A stretch of 64,000 bases of DNA, taken from the NCBI RefSeq assembly GCF_027213945.1, contig NZ_JAPWGW010000001.1:310001-374000 (forward strand), read 5' to 3'. This DNA is from Henriciella marina (GTDB taxonomy: Bacteria > Pseudomonadota > Alphaproteobacteria > Caulobacterales > Hyphomonadaceae). A model generated the notes under the pieces. That model was not told where the DNA came from. It saw only the letters and a list, made by a program, of their open reading frames with translations, and made no database searches. A program made the translations under genes and the position numbers. This document shows, piece by piece, positions 51,541-60,396 of this stretch. The number at the start of each line of letters is the position of its first letter. Positions within the stretch are counted from its first letter, which is position 1.

Positions 51541-53988
51541 ATGAATGACGTGTCAGCCCTTCCGATTGAGAGCCTGCTCGGCGAAATATGCTCGGTCATC
51601 CGGGACCGGAAACGACTGGTGCTGGCTGCCCCGCCCGGCGCAGGCAAGACGACACGCGTTCCTTTGGCCCTGGCTGGATTGATTGACGGCTTCGACGCCT
51701 TGCCAGGCAAGATCCTGCTGCTGGAACCGCGCCGTCTGGCGGCGCGCATGGCCGCAGACCGGATGGCATCGACCATCGGGGAGAAGACGGGTGGGCGCAT
51801 TGGCCTTTCGACCCGGATCGAGCGCAAGATTTCCAAGCACACTGTCGTCGAAGTGATGACGGACGGGCTCTTCACGCGCCGTCTTCTGGCTGATCCGACC
51901 CTTGAGGGCGTCTCGGCGGTCATCTTTGACGAGATCCATGAGCGCAGTCTCAACGCCGACCTTGGCCTTGCGCTGGCGCTCGAGGCACAGGCTGTGTTTC
52001 GAGACGACCTTCACCTGATTGCCATGTCAGCGACGCTCGACACAGAGAAGGTTGCCGGGTCGCTCAATGCCCCGGTGATCGAGAGTGAGGGGCGCCAGTA
52101 TCCGGTCGAGACCAAGTATCTTGGCCGCACGCGCGACCGGATCGAGGACCAGATGGCCGCCGCCATCGGCAAGGCGATCAGGGCCGAAACCGGCTCTCTG
52201 CTCTGCTTCCTGCCGGGGGCTGGCGAAATCAGCCGCACGGCAGAGCGGCTGACCGGCTTGCCAGACAATGTCAGCGTGCATCCTCTTTTCGGTGCGCTGT
52301 CCCCCGGTGAGCAGGACGAGGCGGTCCGCCCGGCCCGCGATGGCCAGCGAAAGATCGTGCTGGCAACTGATATCGCAGAAAGCGCGCTAACGATTGATGG
52401 CGTCCACATCGTGGTCGATTCCGGCCTGGCGCGCGTGCCGGAGTTTGAACCGGCGAGTGGCACGCAGGTGCTGCGAACGATCCGGGCAGCAAAGGCGAAT
52501 GTGGACCAGCGGCGCGGGCGCGCAGGCCGCCTTGGACCCGGCGTCTGCTACAGGCTGTGGGACGAGGAAGAGACGCGCGGGCTGATCGCCGCTCCGGTCC
52601 CGGAAATCCTGAACGCTGATCTCTCTGGCCTGGTGCTCTCGCTGGCTGAATGGGGCGAAGATGATCCTTACCGGCTGACCTGGCTGGATGCGCCGCCGCG
52701 CGGGAGGCTTGAAGCGGCCCGTGAAGCTCTCGCGGCGTATGGCGCGCTGGACGAGGCAGGAAAGCTGACGCCGCGCGGCAAGGAGATGGCGGCCCTGCCG
52801 CTCGACCCGAAATATGCAAGCCTTGTCGCGAGCGCGGCAAGCGATGGCGAACGCGCGCTGGCCGCCGAGATTGCCGCGCTGGCAAGCGAGGCGGGCATGG
52901 GTGGGCGCTCCGCCAGCATCAGTGACCGGCTAAGCGGGTTTAGGCGCGACAATGGCCCACGGGCAAAGGCATTGAAACGCCAAGCCGAGCGCTGGAGCAA
53001 TGGGGCCCGGCCTTCGGGTGACCCGGCGCTTCTGCTGGCGAAGGCCTGGCCAGGCCAGATCGCGCGGCGCCGGGATGGATCCGATACGAGCTATCTGCTC
53101 GCCAATGGCCGCGCCGGAGACCTGCCGGGCGATGCAGGCCTTGGCAATTCGCACTGGATTGTCGTGGCGGACATGATCGGCGCGGCAGGCCGGGCGCGCA
53201 TCACGCTGGCCGCCCCGCTTGCCGAAGCAGATGTCCTGAAACTCCACCCGCCAGTGACAGAAGAGTGGGCGAGCTTTAATCCCGAAACACGCAGCTTTCG
53301 GGGGCGGCGGGTGAAGGCCATCGGCCAGATCGTCCTCTCTGAAACGCCAACACCCAAACCCTCAGGCGAGGCCGCAAGAAGCGCATTCATCGACTTCGGG
53401 CATGAGAACGGGTTCGACGCCGCCGGAATTGGCGCACCCGTGGCGGTGTTCCTGGCCCGGCTAAAGCTGATCGCGCGTGCTTTCGACGATTGGCCCGATC
53501 TGGATGATGAGAGCCTTCGCCTGTCTGTGAGCGACTGGCTTGCGCCTGCGCTCAGTGGCGGCGCTTTCCAGTTTCCCTCAGACGGCGCGGTGCTGAACGC
53601 GCTGAAGCAGTCGCTTGGCTGGCCAAAGGCGCAGGAGATCGACACGCTGACGCCCGCTTCGGTACCGCTCGCTTCAGGCCGGAACGCATCGATCGACTAT
53701 CTCAGCGACAATGCGCCCCTGGTCGAAGCAAAGGCGCAGGAGCTGTTTGGTATGACGCGCCAGCCCGCCATCGCTGACGGGCGCGTGCCGGTCACGCTAC
53801 AGCTCATTTCGCCTGCAGGCCGTCCGATTGCGGTGACGAAGGACCTTCCGGGTTTCTGGGCGGGCGGCTACCGCGACATGGCAAAGGATATGCGGGCGCA
53901 ATATCCCAAGCATGACTGGCCGGAAGATCCGACGTCCGCGCGGCCTCACATCGGGATGACGAAGAAGCGGCTGGGGTCACAAAATTGA
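51541..53988 (+). CDS. hrpB: ATP-dependent helicase HrpB
   Basis: An 815-residue DEAH-type helicase. Walker A is APPGAGKTT (residues 30-38), the DExH box is VIFDEIHERS (about residue 130), motif III is MSATLD, and the second RecA domain has ATDIAESALTIDGV and DQRRGRAGRLGPG. The HrpB-specific C-terminal region, ending in the conserved WPEDPTSARP segment, follows. In E. coli HrpB is dispensable, with a poorly known role. ATG at 51541 is chosen; the frame is open to 51466 without family similarity, and no good ribosome site is seen for either. Confidence 0.94.
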   Translation: MNDVSALPIESLLGEICSVIRDRKRLVLAAPPGAGKTTRVPLALAGLIDGFDALPGKILLLEPRRLAARMAADRMASTIGEKTGGRIGLSTRIERKISKHTVVEVMTDGLFTRRLLADPTLEGVSAVIFDEIHERSLNADLGLALALEAQAVFRDDLHLIAMSATLDTEKVAGSLNAPVIESEGRQYPVETKYLGRTRDRIEDQMAAAIGKAIRAETGSLLCFLPGAGEISRTAERLTGLPDNVSVHPLFGALSPGEQDEAVRPARDGQRKIVLATDIAESALTIDGVHIVVDSGLARVPEFEPASGTQVLRTIRAAKANVDQRRGRAGRLGPGVCYRLWDEEETRGLIAAPVPEILNADLSGLVLSLAEWGEDDPYRLTWLDAPPRGRLEAAREALAAYGALDEAGKLTPRGKEMAALPLDPKYASLVASAASDGERALAAEIAALASEAGMGGRSASISDRLSGFRRDNGPRAKALKRQAERWSNGARPSGDPALLLAKAWPGQIARRRDGSDTSYLLANGRAGDLPGDAGLGNSHWIVVADMIGAAGRARITLAAPLAEADVLKLHPPVTEEWASFNPETRSFRGRRVKAIGQIVLSETPTPKPSGEAARSAFIDFGHENGFDAAGIGAPVAVFLARLKLIARAFDDWPDLDDESLRLSVSDWLAPALSGGAFQFPSDGAVLNALKQSLGWPKAQEIDTLTPASVPLASGRNASIDYLSDNAPLVEAKAQELFGMTRQPAIADGRVPVTLQLISPAGRPIAVTKDLPGFWAGGYRDMAKDMRAQYPKHDWPEDPTSARPHIGMTKKRLGSQN

Positions 53989-54000
53989 CGGGAAGTGAAA

Positions 54001-54036
54001 CGCCCTCATCCTGAGCGAAGCCGAAGGACGAGGGCG
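54001..54036. repeat. REP-like hairpin, variant A
   Basis: CGCCCTCATCC and GGACGAGGGCG form an 11-bp stem with one mismatch around TGAGCGAAGCCGAA. The stem and loop wording relates it to the palindromes at 26.2 and 35.3 kb. Follows the hrpB stop by 12 bases. Confidence 0.75.
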
Positions 54037-54051
54037 ATCCGCGATATTTCC

Positions 54052-54085
54052 CGCCTCGTGGTTCGACTTCGCTCACCATGAGGCG
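54052..54085. repeat. REP-like hairpin, variant B
   Basis: CGCCTCGTGG and CCATGAGGCG pair with one mismatch around TTCGACTTCGCTCA. Loop and stem are the reverse-complement style of variant A (GAGCGAAG...), so the two hairpins form an inverted pair, as in BIME-like elements. Confidence 0.75.
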
Positions 54086-54103
54086 TGGGAGGCATTCGCC
54101 GGC

Positions 54104-54529
54104 CTAGTGAGGCCGACGCTCGTCGCCCCAGTCCATGCCCATCGTCTTTTTCATCCAGTCGGAGAAGGTCGCAGGCTTTTCGAGATTCTTCGGGTCCAGC
54201 GTGCCGAAGGCGACGACAGGACCATCGGCTGTCTCGAGCCGGACGCCTGAAAGCTGCTGGTTGGGATTGCCCCAATTGCCATAGCTGGTCGACGGGTCGA
54301 GAAGCAGCATGACCTTGGTGCCGCCACTGCCATCGAGCGCCTTCCCGAAGACGAGGCCGTAGCATTTTTCACGTGCGAACCCGCCAGAATGCGCCTGGCG
54401 CTTGCCGTTGAGCAGGACCTCATCCCAGAGCAGGTTGCGCCGCCACTGGAGCACATGCATTTCGCCGTCATCGGAGACAATCTTGATATCGACCTGATGC
54501 AGGCCAACGCGGACCAGTTCTGCACGCAT
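54104..54529 (-). CDS. Hypothetical protein behind a perfect palindrome
   Basis: A 141-residue cytoplasmic protein (MRAELVRVGLHQVDIKIVSD) rich in Trp and Gly. No family recognised. The predicted fold is beta strands (EMHVLQWRRNLLWDEVLLNG, GTKVMLLLDPSTSYGNWGNP). The ATG at 54529 has AAGGA 8 bases upstream, and a 23-base perfect palindrome lies just beyond that. The gene ends next to two REP-like hairpins. The long-frame start at 54577 would read through the palindrome and is rejected. Confidence 0.72.
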   Translation of the reverse strand: MRAELVRVGLHQVDIKIVSDDGEMHVLQWRRNLLWDEVLLNGKRQAHSGGFAREKCYGLVFGKALDGSGGTKVMLLLDPSTSYGNWGNPNQQLSGVRLETADGPVVAFGTLDPKNLEKPATFSDWMKKTMGMDWGDERRPH

Positions 54530-54546
54530 GGGAGGTGTCCTTCTTC

Positions 54547-54569
54547 TTATTATCGACTTTCGATAATAA
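54547..54569 (-). promoter_or_regulatory. Perfect 10+3+10 palindrome, candidate operator
   Basis: TTATTATCGA (54547-54556) and TCGATAATAA (54560-54569) are exact inverse complements separated by CTT, located 18-40 bases before the start of the 141-aa gene. The AT-rich arms, unlike the GC-rich surroundings, suggest a bound regulator at the promoter. The regulator is not in the window. Confidence 0.6.
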
Positions 54570-54636
54570 CAGCGCACCCCGTCCGGTCAAGCAGGAAATT
54601 GGCCGGGCCCTCTGGTCTGGGGCCCGGCCGGTACGC

Positions 54637-55728
54637 CTAGAACGCTTTCTGCCAGCCGAACGTCAGCGTGTAGTCGGTCTCCAGCTGCGGGCCGTTGAGG
54701 TCGCGGTAGAGCGGCACGCCGAACTCCAGCGCGAGGCGGTGGCCTTTGCGCCAGTCTGTGGACCCGGCGAGGTTCATCCCGAACAGCGCCTCGACCGTTT
54801 CGCCGCCGTGATTGTCAGGATCGGCGGTCTGGACCGGGGCCATGATGTTCGGATCGATCCCGTCGACGGCGCCCTTGGTGCTGGCTTTCAGGCGACCTGA
54901 GATCGACAGCCAGGGCTTGGGCTCGAAGGCCAGCCAGCCGGTCGCCTCGAACACATCGCCGAGCGAATAGCCTTCGTCATTGTCGCCAAGGCGGATGACG
55001 GCCGAAGCTTGCGCCCCATAGCTCCACTGGCCGGTCCGGCTACGCGCCGTCAACGCTGGCTTGAGGTCGAACGTGCCGGAACCGAGCTGCATGGGGTAAG
55101 GCAGGCGCATCTGTGGGCGCATATTCATCGGCGTCAGGACGCGATCGCTCTCTGTGATCGAGCCTATCGGGACAGACAGCATGAGGGACGCGTTTACCTG
55201 CCGGTGCGGCTGGCTGCCATCATCAAGACCGACGATTGCGCCCAGACTGGCATCGCCCCAGCCAGAGACTTCGGTGGTGAAATTGCCCAGCACATTGGTG
55301 CCCATGCCGCCCTGGTAGGTGCGGTGATCCATTTCCTTCGTATGATAATTGACCATGGCCATCAGGGTGATGCGGTCCGTCAGGCCAAACATCACGCCGC
55401 CCATATGCATCTTCATGGGCATCTCTAGCGGAACGGCGCGCAGGGTGGGCGGCATCATTGGTGCGCCAGCGAACCGGTTGGGCACGGTAGTCACGATGGT
55501 ATCGGGATCTATGCTGTCAGTGCCGCCGCGGTTACCGGACATGTCCATATACATGTAGCGATAGGAGAGCATCCACTCGCCTTTACCGTGCCGATGGTCA
55601 GCCATGACGCCAATCGGGGCGTGGTCGCTGGCATAGGTGACATTGCCGCCGTCGCCTTCATGGGCCTGAGCTACGGGGACGAGTGCGGCATTAAGCGCTG
55701 CCACGGCGCAGAGTGTCTTCAGTTTCAT
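54637..55728 (-). CDS. Met/His-rich outer-membrane protein, possible metal-related porin
   Basis: A 363-residue secreted protein (Sec signal ending VAQAHEG) with beta-barrel character, ending TDYTLTFGWQKAF with a terminal Phe as outer-membrane proteins have. It is rich in Met and His patches (HRHGKGEWMLSYRYMYMDMS, EMPMKMHMGG, MNMRPQMRLPYPMQ). It resembles the phenol-degradation MetA-like transporter family and proteins induced by copper. With the downstream gene and the DUF2946-like gene upstream it may form a metal-response unit; this is inference. Confidence 0.7.
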   Translation of the reverse strand: MKLKTLCAVAALNAALVPVAQAHEGDGGNVTYASDHAPIGVMADHRHGKGEWMLSYRYMYMDMSGNRGGTDSIDPDTIVTTVPNRFAGAPMMPPTLRAVPLEMPMKMHMGGVMFGLTDRITLMAMVNYHTKEMDHRTYQGGMGTNVLGNFTTEVSGWGDASLGAIVGLDDGSQPHRQVNASLMLSVPIGSITESDRVLTPMNMRPQMRLPYPMQLGSGTFDLKPALTARSRTGQWSYGAQASAVIRLGDNDEGYSLGDVFEATGWLAFEPKPWLSISGRLKASTKGAVDGIDPNIMAPVQTADPDNHGGETVEALFGMNLAGSTDWRKGHRLALEFGVPLYRDLNGPQLETDYTLTFGWQKAF

Positions 55729-55794
55729 CTGATGTCTCACGTGATTGAACGGGCCGCGCCTGAGGGGCGGCCGGGAAGTCGTTTTCTGTTCAGA

Positions 55795-56148
55795 TCAGGC
55801 GAGAGTGGGCGGGCCTTGCGGCGGGGCACCGGGCCAGAGCGGTGAGCGTGGATGAATATGGTATGGGGCCTGGACGAATGCGCGGGGACGCACCTCAATC
55901 AGGCGAACCGGTATGGACGGGGCCGAGACGGGGAGCGCCAGCGGGAGGAGACAGTCACCGCAGCAGGTGACGCCAGAGGTGTCCTCCGGCTCTCCGCCAA
56001 GTGAGATTTCGATCGTGCGGCTGAGCCCATCACCGCAGATCGGGATGGCAATCGTCTCGCCCTGCGCCATCTGCAGATGCGCCTGCGCGCCATTCGCGGC
56101 ATAGGCAAAGAGGCCAAGCAGGGCCAGAAAATGAAAGAGCCGCCTCAT
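55795..56148 (-). CDS. DUF2946-like secreted Cys-rich protein
   Basis: A 117-residue protein with a Sec signal (LALLGLFAYAANGAQA) and Cys residues in IPICGDGL and the cluster VTCCGDCLLPLAL, then a proline-rich tail (HPRSPLWPGAPPQGPP). This C-x-x...CCGDC layout is typical of the DUF2946/DUF2946-like group, often found with copper genes. It lies 66 bases upstream of the Met-rich outer-membrane gene on the same strand, likely one transcript. Confidence 0.72.
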   Translation of the reverse strand: MRRLFHFLALLGLFAYAANGAQAHLQMAQGETIAIPICGDGLSRTIEISLGGEPEDTSGVTCCGDCLLPLALPVSAPSIPVRLIEVRPRAFVQAPYHIHPRSPLWPGAPPQGPPTLA

Positions 56149-56209
56149 GATGAGACGGCTCCTAAGTCATTTTAGCGGCCCGAGAAATGCGGCCGATTGG
56201 CAGTCTTGC

Positions 56210-56830
56210 CTACCGTCCTGCAAGGCGCAGGAAGCGGTCGCGCATGTCCTTGTCCGTCTTGAAGACGCCCGTGAACTGGGTCGTGATCGTCGAGACGTTC
56301 GGATGGTGTACGCCGCGGGTCGTCATGCACTGGTGCACCGCATCGATCAGCACGGCGGTACCGGCTGGTGCGAGGCTATCAGTGATGGCGTCACAGATCT
56401 GCGCGGTCATCGTTTCCTGTGTCTGCAGGCGCTTGGCGAAAATCTCGACCACGCGGGCGATCTTGGAGATACCAACGACAGCCTGGGTCGGCATGTATGC
56501 CACGTAAGCGGTACCCAGGAAGGGGGCCATGTGGTGTTCACAATGGCTTTCGACGTCGATCTCACGCAGCATAACCATGTCGTCATAGCCCTGCACATCG
56601 TCAAAGGTGCGGGAGAGATATTTCACAGGGTCTTCCTCATAACCCTGGAACCACTCCTTATAAGCCTTCACGACGCGCTTCGGCGTATCAAGCAGACCCT
56701 CGCGGCGCGGATCATCGCCCGCCCATGCGAGCAGTGTACGAACGGCGTCTTCGGCTTCCTGCTGCGTCGGCCGTTTCACGGGATCCATCTCACCCCGGTT
56801 TTCATCTCTCGTAATGGCGTCCATTGCCAA
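56210..56830 (-). CDS. folE: GTP cyclohydrolase I
   Basis: A 206-residue type I GTP cyclohydrolase, making dihydroneopterin triphosphate, the first step to folate. Zinc-site residues are seen in ESHCEHHMAPFLG (Cys, His) and MTAQICDAITDSLAPAG (Cys). The GVHHPNVSTITTQFTGVF segment near the C-terminus is diagnostic. It is on the minus strand, divergent from the GT87-like gene. Confidence 0.96.
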   Translation of the reverse strand: MAMDAITRDENRGEMDPVKRPTQQEAEDAVRTLLAWAGDDPRREGLLDTPKRVVKAYKEWFQGYEEDPVKYLSRTFDDVQGYDDMVMLREIDVESHCEHHMAPFLGTAYVAYMPTQAVVGISKIARVVEIFAKRLQTQETMTAQICDAITDSLAPAGTAVLIDAVHQCMTTRGVHHPNVSTITTQFTGVFKTDKDMRDRFLRLAGR

Positions 56831-57066
56831 ATCATCCTATTTCTGAGGGACGGGGGTCGAGCCAGATGTTCTGTGGGTGCGCCCTATGCACCCCAATACC
56901 GGACTTAACGCCCGCCCATTAGTGTTCCCTCAGGGCGTATACTTCCACATAAGCCAACTGGATCACTATTTCTACAAGTCGCCATCACTGCCGCAGCGAC
57001 AAGACAGCCCTTCGAAGCGGACTGTTAAGACTGAAGTGCTAGCGATTTCGGACTGAGGGCGGCCCG

Positions 57067-58278
57067 TTGAGGGCGTGGCGGCAGGGCGCGATGCAACGGC
57101 TTTTTCAATACTATGCAGTCGCCATTCTGTGCGTCTCAGCCATTGCGTATGGTGTCTATCTGAGCGCCGCCAATGGCCTCGTCGACGTAACGGGCCGGGA
57201 GCTTATCGGGCGCGATTTTGTCAATTATTACAGTGCAAGCAGACTTGTTCTGGACGCGGCTGGCGAGACTCTGATGAAGGTCAGTGAGTACCGCGCCTAT
57301 TTGCAGGCCCAGTATGAAATCGCACTGGCGCTTAACTGGTCGTACCCGCCGCACTATCTGTTCTTCATTCTGCCACTCGGCCTTTTTGGCTATCTGCCTG
57401 CCTACGCGCTCTGGATTGGTGTCGGCGCTGTACTTTTTGTCGCGGCGACGGGGCTGGGCCTTGGCGCGCAGAGGCGGGACTGGGCCACCTATGCGCTCTT
57501 CACGATGGCCGCGCCCGCCTTTCTGGTGAATGCCGCTTTCGGTCAGAACGGCCTGATCGCAGGCGCGCTTCTTTTTCTGGGTGTGAGCCTTGTCCGTCAT
57601 CGGCCAATATTGGCAGGCATCTGCCTCGGCGCGCTGACGGCAAAACCTCAGCTTGGGCTACTCATCCCCGTCTTCCTTCTGCTTCGAGCGCATTGGACGG
57701 TGATCGGCTCGGCTGTCGTCACAAGTGCCACAATGATCGTTCTGTCTGCGCTCATCTTCGGCATGGATCTGTGGCGGGACTATTTTGAGCACGTCCTGCC
57801 CTTTCAGCGCATCGTCGCTGAGGAGGGCACAGGTATCTTCCTGCGCATGATGCCAACAGGGTTCGCGTTGGGACGGCTTGCTGGGCTCGACGCCTCCTTG
57901 GCGATGCTGATTCAGGGGCCCTTTTCGCTGCTGGCTCTGGGGCTGGTGATCTGGGCTTTCCGGAAGCCATCAGCCGCGCCGGACTTGGAAACCGCCCTGC
58001 TTCTCGTCGCGGTGTTTCTCTTCTCGCCCTACGCCTTCAATTACGACATGCTGGCACTGGTGCCTGCGCTCTATCTGGTGTTCTCACGGGAGACCGGGGA
58101 CGGCCCCGTCCTGACGCGGTTCAACCTTGTGATGGGCGCCCTGCTCTTCCTGCCGCTGATCACTTTTTTCGCGCCGCTCGGCCCCGTCATTCTGGCTGCA
58201 GCGGCCCTTCTGCTGGCGCAGCAGATCGCGGTCGCCCGGGGCAGCGCCCCGGCCTTTGCCAGCACCCCTGCGAATTGA
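57067..58278 (+). CDS. GT87-like (DUF2029) polytopic membrane glycosyltransferase
   Basis: A 403-residue membrane protein with about ten helices. An early acidic loop GRELIGRDFVNYYSASRLVL supplies the Asp expected for the GT-C catalytic site, followed by YPPHYLFFILPLGLFGYLPA, and later AKPQLGLLIPVFLLLRAHW and SPYAFNYDMLALVPALYLV. These are typical of GT87/DUF2029 enzymes using polyprenyl-phosphate sugars, such as the mannosyltransferases of actinobacteria. TTG at 57067 has GAGG 8 bases upstream; an ATG at 57091 is the alternative start. Confidence 0.82.
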   Translation: MRAWRQGAMQRLFQYYAVAILCVSAIAYGVYLSAANGLVDVTGRELIGRDFVNYYSASRLVLDAAGETLMKVSEYRAYLQAQYEIALALNWSYPPHYLFFILPLGLFGYLPAYALWIGVGAVLFVAATGLGLGAQRRDWATYALFTMAAPAFLVNAAFGQNGLIAGALLFLGVSLVRHRPILAGICLGALTAKPQLGLLIPVFLLLRAHWTVIGSAVVTSATMIVLSALIFGMDLWRDYFEHVLPFQRIVAEEGTGIFLRMMPTGFALGRLAGLDASLAMLIQGPFSLLALGLVIWAFRKPSAAPDLETALLLVAVFLFSPYAFNYDMLALVPALYLVFSRETGDGPVLTRFNLVMGALLFLPLITFFAPLGPVILAAAALLLAQQIAVARGSAPAFASTPAN

Positions 58279-58355
58279 CGCGCGCCCAGAATTTGCGTTC
58301 AAGCAGCCACAGTTCTCACCCCTCGACGCCGCGCCGGCAGAAGAAGCCAAATCAA

Positions 58356-59741
58356 ATGCCCCTGAAGCTCTACAATACGCTTGGACGAGAAAAGCAGGTT
58401 TTCGAACCTCAGGACCCTGATCGTGTGACACTCTATGTGTGCGGGCCGACGGTGTATAATTACGCCCATATTGGCAATGCGCGCCCGCCGGTCGTCTTTG
58501 ACGTCCTCTTCCGCCTGCTGCGGCGAACCTATGGCGAGGCGTCGGTTCTCTATGCCCGCAACATCACCGACGTGGAAGACAAAATCATCGCCCGCTCGCT
58601 GGAGGAAGGCACGCCGATTGATGAGATCACGCAGAAATATGCGGCGATCTATAATGTTGACATGGCTGCGCTGAATGTGCTGCCGCCATCGATTGAGCCA
58701 TGGGCAACAAAGCATGTAGACGGCATGGTCCGCCTGACCCAGCAACTGGTGAACAAGGGCTATGCCTATCCAGCCGCCTCTGGCGTCTTCTTCGATGTCG
58801 GCCAGATGGAAGATTATGGAAAGCTCTCTGGCCGCAGGCCTGAAGACAATGAAGCTGGCGCGCGCGTTGCCGTGTCTGAAGACAAGCGCAATCCGGCCGA
58901 TTTCGCGCTCTGGAAGTTTGCCAAGGAAGGCGAGCCGGACGAGGCGACTTGGGACAGCCCATGGGGCCGTGGCCGCCCCGGCTGGCATATAGAATGCTCT
59001 GCCATGATCGCTGCGCACCTTGGCAAGACGATCGACATTCATGCCGGCGGCATCGACCTTCAATTCCCGCACCATGAGAATGAAATCGCCCAGTCAGAAT
59101 GCGCCCATGGCGAACCGATGGCCCGCTACTGGCTGCACAATGGCTTCCTCGACATGGAGGGCGAGAAGATGTCGAAGTCGCTCGGCAATGTGAAACTCAT
59201 CCATGACCTGATTGAGGACTGGCCCGGCGAGGTGCTTCGCTTTGCGCTCCTGTCAGGTCACTACCGTGCGCCGCTGGACTGGACGCGTGACCTGCTGGAA
59301 CAGTCGAAAACCACGCTAGGCCGTATCTATGGCGCGCTCCGCCGCGTCTGGGACGCGGAAGGCGGCGAAGCGAGCGACAAGAGCATCGACAAGGCGCTCA
59401 ATGATGACCTGAACACACCGGTTGCGCTGGCAGAGCTCTCGCGCCTTGCCTCTGAGGCGAACCTCGCAGCTGATGCCAAGGACGCAGCGAAGATGGCAAA
59501 GGCACGCGCCGAACTGCTGGCCGCAGGCGAAAAGCTTGGCCTGCTGACGCTATCGCCTTCAGCCTGGGAGCAAGGCGGCAACGAAGACGACAAGGCACGG
59601 ATCGACGCGCTCGTTCAGGCCCGGCTAGATGCCCGTCAGGCGAAGGACTGGGCAGAGGCTGACCGGATTCGGGACCAGCTCACTGCCGAAGGCATCGAAG
59701 TCATGGATGGCGCAGGTGGTTCGACTTGGCGCCGTATCTAG
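58356..59741 (+). CDS. cysS: Cysteinyl-tRNA synthetase
   Basis: A 461-residue class I synthetase charging tRNA-Cys. HIGH region: YVCGPTVYNYAHIGNARP, where the Cys is also a zinc ligand; other zinc ligands lie in HIECSAMIA and HHENEIAQSECAHGE. KMSKS: EKMSKSLGN. The ATG at 58356 gives the family start PLKLYNTLGREK; the longer frame to 58275 only overlaps the preceding gene. Confidence 0.97.
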   Translation: MPLKLYNTLGREKQVFEPQDPDRVTLYVCGPTVYNYAHIGNARPPVVFDVLFRLLRRTYGEASVLYARNITDVEDKIIARSLEEGTPIDEITQKYAAIYNVDMAALNVLPPSIEPWATKHVDGMVRLTQQLVNKGYAYPAASGVFFDVGQMEDYGKLSGRRPEDNEAGARVAVSEDKRNPADFALWKFAKEGEPDEATWDSPWGRGRPGWHIECSAMIAAHLGKTIDIHAGGIDLQFPHHENEIAQSECAHGEPMARYWLHNGFLDMEGEKMSKSLGNVKLIHDLIEDWPGEVLRFALLSGHYRAPLDWTRDLLEQSKTTLGRIYGALRRVWDAEGGEASDKSIDKALNDDLNTPVALAELSRLASEANLAADAKDAAKMAKARAELLAAGEKLGLLTLSPSAWEQGGNEDDKARIDALVQARLDARQAKDWAEADRIRDQLTAEGIEVMDGAGGSTWRRI

Positions 59742-59755
59742 TCTGGATTGAACGG

Positions 59756-60295
59756 ATGAAGCGCCTCGCTCTGCTCCTGACAGTTCTTGCCGCGGCGTTC
59801 GCGGCCGCGTCTTGCGCGGTGTTACCCGGAGAAGCAGGCGAGAGCGCCGATACCACGTACACGGTCTATCTCGTGCGCCATGCAGAAAAACAGACTGGCG
59901 ACGATCCATCACTTGCCGGCGATGGCCTACTTCGAGCCGATACGCTTGCTGACCTGCTGTCGGATAAGGACATTGAGAATATCTGGTCGAGCGACTATCG
60001 CCGCACCCGCGAAACCGCCGCGCCGCTGGCAGAGCGGCTGGGTATCGATGTGCTGCTCTATGATGCCTCAGACCTGCAGTCGCTCGCAGACGAAATCACC
60101 GCAGACGGCGTGACGGTATTGGTGGTGGGCCACTCCAATACCACGCCCGCGCTTGCTGAATTCCTAGGGGCAGACCCCGGAGAGCCGATTGTAGAGGCCA
60201 GCGAGTATGACCGCCTCTATTTGATCCAGCGCGAAGGCAACGCCACGAGATCGCATGACATCCAGCGGTTCGGCGCGCATTTCGAGCCGCAGTAA
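59756..60295 (+). CDS. Histidine phosphatase (PGAM-like) lipoprotein
   Basis: A 179-residue secreted phosphatase. It has a signal with lipobox-like AASC, then the catalytic RHAEK motif (VYLVRHAEKQTGDDPSLAG) with the phospho-His, SSDYRRTRETAAPLAERLG and the second active-site His in VVVGHSNTTPA. The family removes phosphate from varied substrates outside the cytoplasm; target unknown. It starts 14 bases after the cysS stop, so co-transcription is likely. Confidence 0.85.
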   Translation: MKRLALLLTVLAAAFAAASCAVLPGEAGESADTTYTVYLVRHAEKQTGDDPSLAGDGLLRADTLADLLSDKDIENIWSSDYRRTRETAAPLAERLGIDVLLYDASDLQSLADEITADGVTVLVVGHSNTTPALAEFLGADPGEPIVEASEYDRLYLIQREGNATRSHDIQRFGAHFEPQ

Positions 60296-60347
60296 TACTG
60301 CGGTCACGCGTGTACGCAGAGTCTACCAGATGAAATTTCAGGCAACG

Positions 60348-60375
60348 AAAAACGCCCCGGCAGCACCGGGGCGTT
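60348..60375 (-). terminator. Bidirectional intrinsic terminator
   Basis: AACGCCCCGG (60351-60360) pairs with CCGGGGCGTT (60366-60375) across CAGCA. On the minus strand it runs into TTTTT, ending the secreted-protein gene at 60397. On the plus strand only TTCTC follows, giving weaker termination of the phosphatase transcript. Confidence 0.85.
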
Positions 60376-60396
60376 CTCATGTCTCGGGTGGCGAGT

